In this document: in pieces, positions 1 to 9,392 of the stretch
How positions within the stretch are numbered: the stretch's first letter is position 1
Layout of the letters: every line of letters starts with the position of its first letter
From: Agrobacterium vitis
GTDB lineage: Bacteria > Pseudomonadota > Alphaproteobacteria > Rhizobiales > Rhizobiaceae
Length of the DNA: 64,000 bases
Assembly (NCBI RefSeq): GCF_014926405.1
Contig: NZ_JACXXJ020000003.1
Coordinates: forward strand, 1,347,001-1,411,000
Direction: 5' to 3'
Notes under the pieces: generated by a model
Database searches by the model: none
What the model was told of the DNA's origin: nothing
What the model saw: only the letters and a program-made list of their open reading frames with translations
Program-made: the position numbers and the translations under genes

Positions 1-299
1 TAGGTCGTGAATAGATCCGGGAAAGCATGGGCAACCTTCGCCCATTCACAATCCTCTTCGTAAAATTCGGTGTCATTACGATAGAGGGCATGGACGATGG
101 TATTGGCATTTTCGTCGAGGTGGAAACCACCATGGCTGGCGGTCGAATGCAGAACGATATCGTCGGCATATCGCCGCGAGACCTGTGCCATGCCCCAAGG
201 CGTCGATGCTCCTGCTTGTATCGTCGGCCGGTCCAATGACCTTAGTTCAGCCTCATGCACCGCTTTTTCTGTGGCCATGTCATCATGGATCTCTGCCAT
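1..299 (-). CDS. DUF7007-like plasmid protein, N-terminal part (runs off the window)
   Basis: An open frame begins at ATG 299-297, preceded by a good GAAGGAG ribosome site, and stays open to the left edge, so only about 99 N-terminal residues are seen. The translation contains STPWGMAQ and a repeated polar pattern (SHGGFHLD, EFYEEDCEWAKVAHAFPDLF) that I associate with DUF7007 proteins of rhizobial plasmids. Function is unknown. It lies 81 bp downstream of the ParB-like gene on the same strand and is probably cotranscribed with it. The family assignment is from memory and moderately certain; that the frame is coding is better supported, because it has a proper start, a ribosome site and no stop. 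Confidence 0.55.
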   Translation of the reverse strand, partial: MAEIHDDMATEKAVHEAELRSLDRPTIQAGASTPWGMAQVSRRYADDIVLHSTASHGGFHLDENANTIVHALYRNDTEFYEEDCEWAKVAHAFPDLFTT

Positions 300-380
300 G
301 ACAAACTCCTTCTGATCGCTGGAAACAAAAACGCCGCCAGCGTGAGCCAGCGGCGTCGGTTCAGATCCTGGTGCCTGATG

Positions 381-2096
381 CTATTCGGCGGCCTCGCGAA
401 AACCCTGGTCGGCCTCTTCCACGGCGGCCGAATGGTCCACAATTCCACAACCGGAAGGCCGATCTTCGAGCGTATCGGGAACGTCGTCGGCATCCTCCAA
501 TCCGCTGTCGACGGTGGTGTAACGTCCAGCCCACGACCGCACGTCCTCAGTGGAAGGCGCGAGCAGCGCTGCTGGATGCACCAGCTTTCCCACGGCAAAA
601 TGCTCGACCAGAGCCGCACGGGTATCCTTCACTTTGATCCGACCGGGCACGCCCGCCGTTTCCGCGGTCGCCTCCAGCGCAGTGCGTGACAGGCATGAGA
701 GGAAGTCTTCCGTCGCCATATTGACCAGGAACTCATCAGCGCCGACAGCGTCGCCGGCAATACGGGCGATCAGGCCGCTATCGGAGCGATTGCGCCGAAG
801 CGAAAGGACTTCGATCAGGACCGAGCGCGCAGCCTGCACCAGTGTCTGTCGATCGAAGGACAGCTTGCCGTCCTCGCCAATCAGCCGGGCAGCATGCGGG
901 CCGCATTTGGCATGACCGTAGGGATTGTCCGATGCGCCGCTGGCAATGCTGACATTTGTGCCGGTGAAGGCGAGAATGAGCAGAGCCATCAGAGTGTCGT
1001 CCTCGATCGGCGCCCGGGCGAGCGCCTCGTGCAGAGCATCGGTGCGCAGATCGCCGATCATGTCGAGACCCTTCTGGGTCACGTCGGGCCGCGCCTTGGT
1101 TACCTCGACCTCGTCAACGACGGTTTCGACACCATCCGCATCCTTGACCAGCTTGGGCTTCTTCACTTCCGGCATGCGGTAGGCAACGGACTGAACCGAG
1201 CCATCGCGCGCGTTAATGTACCAGCCGGTCAGGTCGCCTTTGCCCGGCTTGCCGTAGACCTGTTGTGCTTTGGCAGGCAGCTTAGCCTGGCCGTATTCAT
1301 TGGTCTCGATAACCGAGCCGCGCTTGGGCAGGTTGTTGGCAAGCCATTCCTGCTGCGCCCCGAGGAATGCCTCGACATCGGTGGTGTAGCGGCTGTCTTC
1401 ATCGGCGGGTGCAAACAGATCCTCGACCCAGGTGATGCCGTAAGCCTGCGCCAGATCGTCGCCGAAACTTGCATGTTTGGCCAGCATCCGGGTCGTGGTC
1501 AGTGCCCGGGCAACCTCCCACCACGAGACCTGCGGCTCCTGCTTCTTCGGCTTATACTTCTTCCAGACCTCGGCCTGTTCGTCCTGGCCTGCGGCGGCGA
1601 TCGTGCGCAGCTGCTGCTCGTTCGGCATATCACCCCGCGCCATCTGGTCGAGCATGGCGGGCAGGATGTTGGCGAGCAGCCGCAGTTTGCGGATCTGCCG
1701 GCTCGTGAGTGCCAGCGCCATGGCGATCGACTCCTCGGTCCATCCGAGAGCCACCAGCCGCTCAATGGCGCGCCACTGATCGACAGGGTTCAGCGGTTCG
1801 CGGGCGATGTTTTCCGCAAAGGACTGCATGGCGCCGAGATCGTCTGAGGGATCAGCGAGCAGCAGGGGGATTTCCAAAAGATCCGCGGCAATCGCCTGGG
1901 CGGTGCGGCGGTGACCGAAGACGATGATGTAGCTGTTGCCGCCTTCCGGATCGAGTTTGACGATCGGCGGCTGCACGACGCCGATGGCCCTGATCGATGC
2001 GCGGAGCATCGCGTCGGACTGTGGCGAGGATTTCGACTGGCGGGACCGGTCGGGATTGTCCTTCAGGCTGCGCGGATCGGCTGTAATCAACTGCAT
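381..2096 (-). CDS. ParB/Spo0J-family nuclease-like plasmid protein
   Basis: A 571-residue protein. The N-terminal ParB/sulfiredoxin-like domain (about residues 1-110) carries the GHRR motif at 61-64, a stretch ending in ENIAREPLNP, and a helix-turn-helix-like segment around ALALTSRQIRKLRLL. The rest is a long acidic C-terminal region. At 571 residues it is far longer than a plasmid-partition ParB (about 300-350), and no parA is next to it, so it is more likely one of the accessory ParB-like proteins common on rhizobial plasmids than the partition protein itself. The start at 2096 has a GAGAGG ribosome site. The DUF7007-like gene follows it. Its role in DNA binding or processing is inferred from the family only. 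Confidence 0.8.
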   Translation of the reverse strand: MQLITADPRSLKDNPDRSRQSKSSPQSDAMLRASIRAIGVVQPPIVKLDPEGGNSYIIVFGHRRTAQAIAADLLEIPLLLADPSDDLGAMQSFAENIAREPLNPVDQWRAIERLVALGWTEESIAMALALTSRQIRKLRLLANILPAMLDQMARGDMPNEQQLRTIAAAGQDEQAEVWKKYKPKKQEPQVSWWEVARALTTTRMLAKHASFGDDLAQAYGITWVEDLFAPADEDSRYTTDVEAFLGAQQEWLANNLPKRGSVIETNEYGQAKLPAKAQQVYGKPGKGDLTGWYINARDGSVQSVAYRMPEVKKPKLVKDADGVETVVDEVEVTKARPDVTQKGLDMIGDLRTDALHEALARAPIEDDTLMALLILAFTGTNVSIASGASDNPYGHAKCGPHAARLIGEDGKLSFDRQTLVQAARSVLIEVLSLRRNRSDSGLIARIAGDAVGADEFLVNMATEDFLSCLSRTALEATAETAGVPGRIKVKDTRAALVEHFAVGKLVHPAALLAPSTEDVRSWAGRYTTVDSGLEDADDVPDTLEDRPSGCGIVDHSAAVEEADQGFREAAE

Positions 2097-2416
2097 GGGA
2101 ATGACCTCTCGGTTTTTGGCGGACGGACTGTCCTTGCCTCCTCATCTTCATCTCGAAGACACCTCCCGAACCGCAGGATGGGCCGGCGGCTGCAATTGCG
2201 CCGGAGCAGATCTGGCTTGCGGGAGAGCGAGGCACACCTGCCTTGCGAGACAAGCTGGCCCGGTCTCGGCGACAGGCGCGATTGAGGGAACCGGCAGCCG
2301 TTGGACCGTCCTTGCGAACCGGTTTCCTTGCCTCCTTCGTCCCCTCCCTCGTCGTCCTCCCTTCCATTTCCAAGCGATGTCACACGATTTTAAGCAATTG
2401 CTGCTGAACTCTGGCC
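2097..2416. other. Divergent intergenic region, no gene seen
   Basis: About 320 bp separate the starts of the ParB-like gene (minus) and the DNA ligase gene (plus). Frames crossing it have no recognisable protein. It presumably holds promoters in both directions, but I could not pick a convincing -35/-10 pair or operator. Confidence 0.4.
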
Positions 2417-3463
2417 ATGACAAAGCCGCCGCGCCAGAAATCCCAGCCGCTTTTGCGGGAGACGGACGCTCCGATCCGCTCGCGACCGCGCAAACCCCGC
2501 GATCCGGCGCAGCCGCAACTTCCTTTCGACCCGATGCCCGATCGCATCGAACCGTGCCTGGCGTTGTTGAAAGCAAAACCGCCATCGGGACCGGACTGGA
2601 TCTATGAAATCAAATGGGACGGCTATCGTATTGCGGTTCACATCGAGCCAAACTCGGTGCGGATCATCACCCGCGGCGGTCATGACTGGACCGACAGGTT
2701 TCCGGCAATCGCCGCCGCTGCGCGCAAGCTTGGCGTCGGGACAGCCATTCTCGATGGGGAAGCCGTCGTGCTCGATGCCGAGGGCCGCTCGGACTTCTGG
2801 GCGCTGCAGCGTTCGCTTGGCGGGCGCGGGGGCAGACAAGCGTCAGACGATGCTATCCTCTACGCATTCGACCTGTTGTATTTCGATGGCCATGACCTGA
2901 CGAAGATGGAGCTTTCCGGACGTCGTCACCTGCTGGAAGACCTGATCGGCGAAAGCGACGGAGCGATCCGCGTCTCCGAGATGCTCGAAGCCGATGGAGC
3001 GACACTTCTGGCGGCCGCGCGCGAGCACGGCCTCGAAGGCATTATCGCCAAGCACCGCGACAGTGCCTATCGTTCGGGCCGGCTCGGCGACTGGCTGAAG
3101 ATCAAATGCATCCAGAGCGAAAGCTTTGTGATTGTCGGATACGAGCCGTCCTCTGCAGCACGCGGCGGGATCGGCAGCCTGTTGCTCGCAGCCTACCAGG
3201 GCGACGCGTTCGTCTATGTCGGTTCGGTCGGGACTGGCTTCAAAGAGAAAGACACTATCGAACTGCGCCGGATGCTGGACACGCTGAAGACCAGGCGTGC
3301 TCCCGTTCCCGTCGACAAGAAGGGGGCCGTCTTCGTTCAACCGACTTTGATTGCCGAGATCGAATACCGCGCCTGGACCGACGACGGCAAGCTGCGGCAT
3401 GCCTCATACAAGGGTCTGCGAGATGTGCAAGATAACGCGGCGATCTACAAACTCGGCGAGTAG
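2417..3463 (+). CDS. Stand-alone ATP-dependent DNA ligase (LigD ligase-domain type)
   Basis: A 348-residue ATP-dependent DNA ligase. The adenylation motif KWDGYR has its nucleophilic lysine at residue 66. Further nucleotidyltransferase motifs follow in order: DGEAVV, FDLLYFDG, EGIIAKH and WLKIKC. The C-terminal OB-fold part is present (GYEPSS to SYKGLRD). It corresponds to the ligase domain of LigD from bacterial non-homologous end joining, without the polymerase and phosphoesterase domains. Such single-domain ligases occur on rhizobial chromosomes and plasmids; a role in strand-break repair is inferred. No ku gene is visible in the window. A hairpin follows the stop codon. Confidence 0.88.
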   Translation: MTKPPRQKSQPLLRETDAPIRSRPRKPRDPAQPQLPFDPMPDRIEPCLALLKAKPPSGPDWIYEIKWDGYRIAVHIEPNSVRIITRGGHDWTDRFPAIAAAARKLGVGTAILDGEAVVLDAEGRSDFWALQRSLGGRGGRQASDDAILYAFDLLYFDGHDLTKMELSGRRHLLEDLIGESDGAIRVSEMLEADGATLLAAAREHGLEGIIAKHRDSAYRSGRLGDWLKIKCIQSESFVIVGYEPSSAARGGIGSLLLAAYQGDAFVYVGSVGTGFKEKDTIELRRMLDTLKTRRAPVPVDKKGAVFVQPTLIAEIEYRAWTDDGKLRHASYKGLRDVQDNAAIYKLGE

Positions 3464-3484
3464 CGCCCGAAGGTGCCAAAATGA

Positions 3485-3516
3485 AAGGGCGCTCTACCCT
3501 TTCGGGGAGCGCCCTT
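3485..3516 (+). terminator. Hairpin after the ligase gene, probable terminator
   Basis: AAGGGCGCTC pairs perfectly with GAGCGCCCTT across a 12-nt loop, 22 bp after the ligase stop. The following T-run is short, so a weak or bidirectional terminator is the best reading; the convergent helicase gene ends at 3639. Confidence 0.5.
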
Positions 3517-3638
3517 CCAACCCGGACAGTTTCAAACGCGCGGCAATCGCCACTGTGAGGCAAACCATCGAAACGGGTGATGACCGATAAATGTGTATGG
3601 TCCGACCCCGTTTCAAGTGACGGTGAATATGCCGTTTT

Positions 3639-6600
3639 TTACGCGGCTTCCTGACGATCCTCCTCTGGTTCATCGGCGGTTGCCGCAAGATCCCTTTCGA
3701 TCTCGTCCAGATGGCTCAGTTTGAGTTCGAGTTCGGCTTCGAATGAGAAGCTCTCTCCCAAACGCGGCGTATAGGAGGCGAGACGTCGTTTCGCATCGAC
3801 GAGCCTATTGCGATGGTTCTCGCGTTCCTGTTCAAACCCGCCAAGCGCATGTTCGAGCCGGGAGATCGCGCCGATCGGCGTGGTGGTGACAGCCAGGTCG
3901 ATCTCGTAGTCGCCACCAGTGCGTTTGAGAAACGTCTCGTAGCGATAACCGTCCTTGCCGAACCGCTCGCCATGATAGCCAAGATCGAAACCGCCGATCG
4001 TGGCGATGCTCACCTCATTCTCCTGCTGAAGCTGAACCAGCGTGAGAATCTCCTTCATAAGCGCGCGTCCAGCCAGTTTGCGTTCATCGAAATCTTCGCT
4101 TCCGACCTGTATCGAGAATGCGTCGCCCGCGGTCGGAACCAAACGGGCGATGTCGCTCCCCACATCCGCGATCCGGCGGCTGGAAAACTCGATATCGCGT
4201 TCAGCGTCACGGATCTGCCGGCGGATCGCATGCTGATCGTCGATATGGGCGGCCCGCAGCCGGTCAAGACGGGCGATTTCAGCCTCCAGCCCCGCCTTCT
4301 GCATCAGCCGCTCGTCGCCTGAAGCAATCGCTTTGGCCATGGCGAACTGATTGGCCTGCCCCTCGCCCATATCCTCAAGCCGTCGAACGCTGGTGTCGCC
4401 TGACAGGGCGGCGGCAATGAAACGAGCCTTGCGCTCATTGTTCTGCCACATGGTGGCGTCGAGGCTGCCGAGCGTTGCGTAGGCGAAGACGTCGACCTCG
4501 TCATGCTGGTTGCCTTGGCGGATGATCCGGCCCTCGCGCTGCTCGATCTGCGATGGGAGCCATGGCACGTCGAGGTGATGCAGCGCCTTCAACCGGGCCT
4601 GAACGTTGACGCCGGTGCCCATTGTCTCCGAGGACCCGATCAGGACGCGGACCTTGCCGGCATTGAAGTCGTTGAACAACCGCTGCTTGGCATCCGACTT
4701 CTTGTAATCCTGCATGAAGGCGATTTCGGGAGCCGGCACGCCTAGGCGGACGAGCTCATCGCGGATCCAGCGATAGGCGGAAAAACCCCGCGTCGCCTCG
4801 ACATTGATCGTGCCGAGATCGGAGAAGATGAGCTGGCCGGCGCCCGGCCGGTCGAACGGCTTTCCGTCCTTGCGACGATACTCCGCCCCTCCCGTTTCCT
4901 GCCAAATCCGGTGGGCGTTGGAGACAAGCGCGTTGAGCTTGTTGGCGGTCTCATTGCCCATGGCCTGATCAACCAGGCGCAGATCGATCGCGGCGTGACG
5001 TCCGTCGGTGATGACCGAGAGAAGGATGTCATCGCCGGGCTTGGCCGGGCCATCGCGCATCTCGATCGCCTTGATCCGCGCGTCCAGCTGTTTCTGGTAG
5101 GACTTGAAAGCGGCCGTCGGCTCGGCGGTGACGATCTGGCGCTTGCCGCCGGAGACCTCCGGCACTTTCACATAGGTTTTCAGATCGACGGGCAGCACAA
5201 CGTCGGCGAAGGAGCGGAACATGGCAATCAGTTCCGGCACATTGACGAACTGGCTGAAGCGGGTGACCGGCTTGTATTTGCCCGACGGCTGCAGTTCGAG
5301 TTCGGTCGAGGTATCGCCGAAGGTCGAGGCCCATGCGTCGAACTCGTGCAGACCACGTTCCGACAATGCTGCCGGATCCATCATCCGCTGCACGGAGAAC
5401 ATCTCGCCGAGCGTGTTGGTGATCGGCGTTCCCGAAGCCAGCACCAGCGCCCTGCCGGGGTTCTTCGTCTCGAGGAAGCGGGATTTGACGAACAGATCCC
5501 AGGCACGCTGCGAACCGTTCGGATCGACACCGCGCAGGGTCGACATGTTGGTGGCGAACGACAGCTTGCGGAATTCCTGCGCCTCGTCGACGATGATCTG
5601 GTCGATGCCGAGCTCCGAGAGGGTCAGCAGGTCGTCCTTGCGGGTGGCCAGCGCTTCCAGCCGTTCCTTGTGACCTTCCTTCATGCGTTCAACGCGCTTG
5701 CGCGACAGTCGGTCGTCGCGCTCGACCTTGATCAGCAGCTCCTCGTAGAGCTCCAATTCGTCCTGGATCATCTGAGCCTCGAACGATGAGGGAACGGAGA
5801 TGAAGCGGAACGCCGAGTGCGTGATGATTATGGCATCCCAGTTGGCGGTGGCAGCCCGCGACAGAAAGCGGTGTCGCTTCTCCCTGACAAAGTTGGTCTC
5901 GTCGGCAATCAGGATCCGTGCGTTGGGATAGAGCGCCAGAAACTCGCGGGCCGCCTGCGCCAGGCAATGGCCGGGCACGACCAGCATCGCCTTGTTGATC
6001 AGCCCGAGCCGGCGCTGTTCCATAATGGCGGCGGCCATAGTCAGCGTCTTTCCAGCACCGACGGCATGGGCGAGATAGGTGGCGCCAGCCGAAATGATCC
6101 GCCAGATGCCGCGCTTCTGATGACCGTACAAAGAAAGCGCGCAGCAAGCGCCCGGTAGTTGGAGATGGGCACCGTTGAAGGATCGCGGCGCGATGTTGTT
6201 GAACGTGTCGTTATAGACCCGCGCCAACCGGTCGGTGCGATCCGGATCAGACCAGATCCACGACTGGAAGGCGGTCTTGATCTTGGCAAGCTTTTCCTTG
6301 GCGGCTTCCGTCTCCACCGTGTTCAACACCCGGCGCTCGGTCTCGCCATCGCGGACCGTGTCGAAGATCTGCGGCACGGAGGAGTTCAGGGCGTCCGACA
6401 GCAGCTGGCCCGCATGGCGGCGATGGGTGCCCCATTCCGTCGTGCCTGCCGCAGACCATTCAAGCTGCCGGGCATTGACCGTCCATGTCGCCAGTTCCGG
6501 GAGATGATGGATGGAGATCTCGGCGTCCATGGTCTGCCGGACGAAGGCAACAACGTCATCGGCAGGAATCCAAGGCGCGCCGAGGCGTGCGGTGATATCC

Positions 6601-8546
6601 GAGGGCCTGAGATCGGCGGGCTGGACGCGCTCCAGCGCCGCAACATTGCGCGCGAATGCGGGATCTAGGTCCGCGGCCGCGCGTGCAGCTACCAGCTTCG
6701 ACCGGACCGCGCCGGACAAATAGGCATCTGACATCTGCCAGGAGCCGCTGGACGGATCGCGGAAGATGGATTCACCCAACTCATCGATCACACCTTCCAC
6801 GTCACGATGCAGCAACTCGGCAATATGATCGGGGTCGACATGACCGCGTTCGTTGAGAACCACAGCGAGCGCGTCTATTGCAGAGGTGATCAGGGGTGTG
6901 GGCGGAGGCGCGATCACCCGCTCGGTAAAGATCGGTCCTGGCTTCGCTGTGTTGGTCTCCAGATCATAGTCCTCAATGGAGGCGACCAACCAGCAATCGG
7001 GATCGTCGAGGAAAGGCGCAAGATTCGGCCGGCGATGGACCTCCCTGACTTCACCGGTTTCCGGATCCTCCGATGTCGAAACGGACGTGAAGTTGATCGG
7101 GCCGAATTCTCGCACGAAGCTCGACCAGGCGATGCGCAGCGAGACCTGCGCCTGAGTCCACGGCTGGTCGCGTTCCTGAAGCTTGAGAATGAGCCGGACC
7201 GCATCGCGGATCGGGATCAGCTTTCGGATGATCAGGGCGTGCTTGGCAAAGATGCCATCAGTGCTGCGGCCCTTCCTGACCTTGACCGGGACAGCGATCC
7301 CATCCACCAACTGCATCAGCGCCGTGGCCTTGCCAATGAAATAGCTTCCCTCGCGCACCTTGGGATCGTCTGGCCGCTCTGCCGTCGCCTCGGTCACCTC
7401 GTCCTCGAGCGCGAAATCGATCGGCGTGACATCACCGTCGTAGAGGTCGGCCGATAGCCGACTGATCGCGTCGTTCAGGCTCGTTTCGAGATCATTACCG
7501 AACGGGAGGCAGGTATAGGTCTCGCCGAATGGACCTGACGTCATCGCATGGCGGCCCAGCACCATGTCGGGGTGATCAACGAACCACCTGTTGATACGGA
7601 CGCTGTCGCCCTCACCTGCAGACTGGACATCCGCGAGATCAAGCCAGTTGCCGCTTCCAGCCTGGTCGTCGGCTCGTCGCTTCCGGAAAAAGAGAATATC
7701 GACGACCACATCCGTTCCGGCGTCGGCGCGAAAGCTGCCTTCGGGCAGGCGGATTGCACCAACGAGATCGGCCATGCCAGCGATGTGTTCGCGGGCGCGG
7801 GCGTCGGCCTTGTCCATCGTGCCGGACGAGGTCACGAAAGCGGCAAGACCGCCCGGCTTCAGCCGGTCGAGGGACTTGGCAATAAAGTAATCGTGCAGCC
7901 GGAAACCGAGAGACCGGAAGGCCGGATCGCTCTTCACCGTCCTGTCAGAAAACGGCGGATTGCCGATCGCCAGATCGAAATGGGCTGGCAGATCCGTCCG
8001 GGCGAAATCACTTGTGATGATCGTGGCCCGCGGTTGTAGCAGCCGAACGATGCGGGCGGTGACGGGATCGAGCTCGACGCCGGTGACGTGGCTCACCTTG
8101 GAGAGCGCCTCGGGCATGAGCGCCGGAAACATACCCGTGCCGATGCCCGGCTCCAGGATCCGACCGCCCTTGAACCCCATGCGGATTAGGCCCGACCAGA
8201 TGGCACGAACGATAAATTCCGGAGTGAAGTGGGCATATTGCGTGCACCGCGCCAGAGACGCGTAGTCCCCTGCCGCAACGGCACTTTCCAGATTGCCGCC
8301 GAGCTCCTCCCAGCCTTTGCGAAACGCCTCGTCGCCGGGACGCCGGAAAATGCCGTTGGCCAGATCCGATGCACCGAAACCGGTGAACTTGATCAACCTT
8401 TCCTGCTGGTCAGGTCGGGCCGGCAATCCGTGACGTTCGATCTCGTTCGCCAGCAGGATGGCGGCGATATTGTCGCGCGCACGGTCGCGCCAGGTTTTGG
8501 CGAGACCGCGAAAACCCTGCAGCCGGAAATCCACCTTCGCCCGCAT
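3639..8546 (-). CDS. Giant N6-adenine methylase/SNF2-DEAD helicase protein, 5' end cut off by Tn3
   Basis: At least 1635 residues. The N-terminal third is a methyltransferase with an AdoMet site (LEPGIGTGMF, residues 131-140) and the adenine-methylase signature NPPF at 196-199. The central and C-terminal parts are a superfamily 2 helicase with a Walker A-like HAVGAGKT, a DEAQ box and a helicase-C segment with QREGRIIRQGN. The end is coiled-coil-like and charged. Large proteins of this type are typical of rhizobial plasmids; their role is unclear (DNA modification, defence or transfer have been suggested). The frame stays open upstream of the first ATG (8546) through a proline- and lysine-rich stretch up to 8625, where it meets a stop inside the transposon repeat. 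The native start is therefore missing, and expression would need the internal ATG. Confidence 0.85.
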   Translation of the reverse strand: MRAKVDFRLQGFRGLAKTWRDRARDNIAAILLANEIERHGLPARPDQQERLIKFTGFGASDLANGIFRRPGDEAFRKGWEELGGNLESAVAAGDYASLARCTQYAHFTPEFIVRAIWSGLIRMGFKGGRILEPGIGTGMFPALMPEALSKVSHVTGVELDPVTARIVRLLQPRATIITSDFARTDLPAHFDLAIGNPPFSDRTVKSDPAFRSLGFRLHDYFIAKSLDRLKPGGLAAFVTSSGTMDKADARAREHIAGMADLVGAIRLPEGSFRADAGTDVVVDILFFRKRRADDQAGSGNWLDLADVQSAGEGDSVRINRWFVDHPDMVLGRHAMTSGPFGETYTCLPFGNDLETSLNDAISRLSADLYDGDVTPIDFALEDEVTEATAERPDDPKVREGSYFIGKATALMQLVDGIAVPVKVRKGRSTDGIFAKHALIIRKLIPIRDAVRLILKLQERDQPWTQAQVSLRIAWSSFVREFGPINFTSVSTSEDPETGEVREVHRRPNLAPFLDDPDCWLVASIEDYDLETNTAKPGPIFTERVIAPPPTPLITSAIDALAVVLNERGHVDPDHIAELLHRDVEGVIDELGESIFRDPSSGSWQMSDAYLSGAVRSKLVAARAAADLDPAFARNVAALERVQPADLRPSDITARLGAPWIPADDVVAFVRQTMDAEISIHHLPELATWTVNARQLEWSAAGTTEWGTHRRHAGQLLSDALNSSVPQIFDTVRDGETERRVLNTVETEAAKEKLAKIKTAFQSWIWSDPDRTDRLARVYNDTFNNIAPRSFNGAHLQLPGACCALSLYGHQKRGIWRIISAGATYLAHAVGAGKTLTMAAAIMEQRRLGLINKAMLVVPGHCLAQAAREFLALYPNARILIADETNFVREKRHRFLSRAATANWDAIIITHSAFRFISVPSSFEAQMIQDELELYEELLIKVERDDRLSRKRVERMKEGHKERLEALATRKDDLLTLSELGIDQIIVDEAQEFRKLSFATNMSTLRGVDPNGSQRAWDLFVKSRFLETKNPGRALVLASGTPITNTLGEMFSVQRMMDPAALSERGLHEFDAWASTFGDTSTELELQPSGKYKPVTRFSQFVNVPELIAMFRSFADVVLPVDLKTYVKVPEVSGGKRQIVTAEPTAAFKSYQKQLDARIKAIEMRDGPAKPGDDILLSVITDGRHAAIDLRLVDQAMGNETANKLNALVSNAHRIWQETGGAEYRRKDGKPFDRPGAGQLIFSDLGTINVEATRGFSAYRWIRDELVRLGVPAPEIAFMQDYKKSDAKQRLFNDFNAGKVRVLIGSSETMGTGVNVQARLKALHHLDVPWLPSQIEQREGRIIRQGNQHDEVDVFAYATLGSLDATMWQNNERKARFIAAALSGDTSVRRLEDMGEGQANQFAMAKAIASGDERLMQKAGLEAEIARLDRLRAAHIDDQHAIRRQIRDAERDIEFSSRRIADVGSDIARLVPTAGDAFSIQVGSEDFDERKLAGRALMKEILTLVQLQQENEVSIATIGGFDLGYHGERFGKDGYRYETFLKRTGGDYEIDLAVTTTPIGAISRLEHALGGFEQERENHRNRLVDAKRRLASYTPRLGESFSFEAELELKLSHLDEIERDLAATADEPEEDRQEAA

Positions 8547-8621
8547 CTGCGCCTTCGGCTTTGGTTCTTTGCGAACAGGGACTGCTGGAGCCGGCGTCGA
8601 TGGCGGCGGGTCGATATGGCT

Positions 8622-8665
8622 TCACGACACGAAAGTGGCGAATCTGTCCGACTTTTAAGAACGTA
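8622..8665 (+). repeat. Tn3 left terminal inverted repeat
   Basis: The outer TCACGACACGAAAGTG and the inner TCTGTCCGACTTTT-AGAACGTA match the reverse complement of the right end, except for a short run in the middle and one base in the inner arm. The repeat starts where the helicase reading frame breaks. Confidence 0.9.
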
Positions 8666-8673
8666 TCCGGAAC

Positions 8674-9255
8674 TCAGGTTGGTTTGACCGTGGATGTCGT
8701 TGCTTTTTCGGCCTTGAGAGCTTCGTAGAGGGCGGTTTTCCCGATTTTCACGCGGGCCGCGGCTTCCCGGACGTTCAAACCGGCCGCCAGATGCTGGCGG
8801 GCTTTGGCAAGTTTGTCCGGGGTTACGACGACTTGTCGGCCACCGCGTCGGCCGCGTTCCTCTGCGGCTTGCAGACCGGCACGTGTTCGTTCCCGGATCA
8901 GATCGCGCTCGAACTGTGCCAGCGCGCCGAACAGGTGGAAGACCAGGCGACCGCCGGATGTCGTGGTGTCGATGTTTTCGGTGATGGATCGGAAGCCGAC
9001 GCCTTTGGCCTCCAGTTCGGTGATGATCTCGATGAGGTGCTTCATCAACCGGCCGAGGCGGTCGAGCTTCCAGACTGTGAGCGTGTCGCCGTCGCGAACG
9101 TAGCGGATCGCCTCCGCCAATCCGAGTCGGTCAGTCTTCGTGCCGGATGCCTTATCCTCGAACAGCCTTTCACAACCTGCTTTGCGCAAAGCGTCGAGTT
9201 GCAGGGCGGTGTCCTGGTCGCCGGTGGAGACCCTTGCATAGCCGATAGCGGTCAT
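8674..9255 (-). CDS. tnpR: Tn3 serine resolvase
   Basis: A 193-residue serine recombinase. The catalytic serine is Ser10 in YARVST. Conserved resolvase segments follow: KLDRLGR, then FHLFGALAQFERDLIRERT, then a C-terminal helix-turn-helix (about residues 145-185) with GLNVREAAARVKIGKTALYEAL. Length and order are standard for TnpR. It resolves transposition cointegrates at the res site, which should lie in the 137-bp gap before tnpA. The two genes are divergent and probably share that regulatory region. Confidence 0.93.
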   Translation of the reverse strand: MTAIGYARVSTGDQDTALQLDALRKAGCERLFEDKASGTKTDRLGLAEAIRYVRDGDTLTVWKLDRLGRLMKHLIEIITELEAKGVGFRSITENIDTTTSGGRLVFHLFGALAQFERDLIRERTRAGLQAAEERGRRGGRQVVVTPDKLAKARQHLAAGLNVREAAARVKIGKTALYEALKAEKATTSTVKPT

Positions 9256-9392
9256 GAGACGTGGTTTGTCCGATTTGCCGTTTCATGACAAGGTTTGCGG
9301 ACAAGAACTGTGGATGCCGCGAAACGTTCGTTTGTCGGACACGCATTTTCCGTTTCGCTGCACTCTCCGCGGCGAAACGGGAAGATCAGAGA
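9256..9392. other. Probable res site and divergent tnpR/tnpA promoter region
   Basis: This gap between the divergent resolvase and transposase genes has repeated and inverted copies of a TTTGTCSGA-like word (TTTGTCCG near the left, GCGGACAA, then GTTTGTCGGACA), and an AT-rich core. That is the layout expected of resolvase subsites. Exact subsite borders cannot be set by eye. Confidence 0.5.

Noticed and set aside
894..1847. 317-codon plus-strand frame over the ParB-like gene
   Set aside because: The minus-strand ParB motifs, start and ribosome site are convincing; the plus frame is a shadow.
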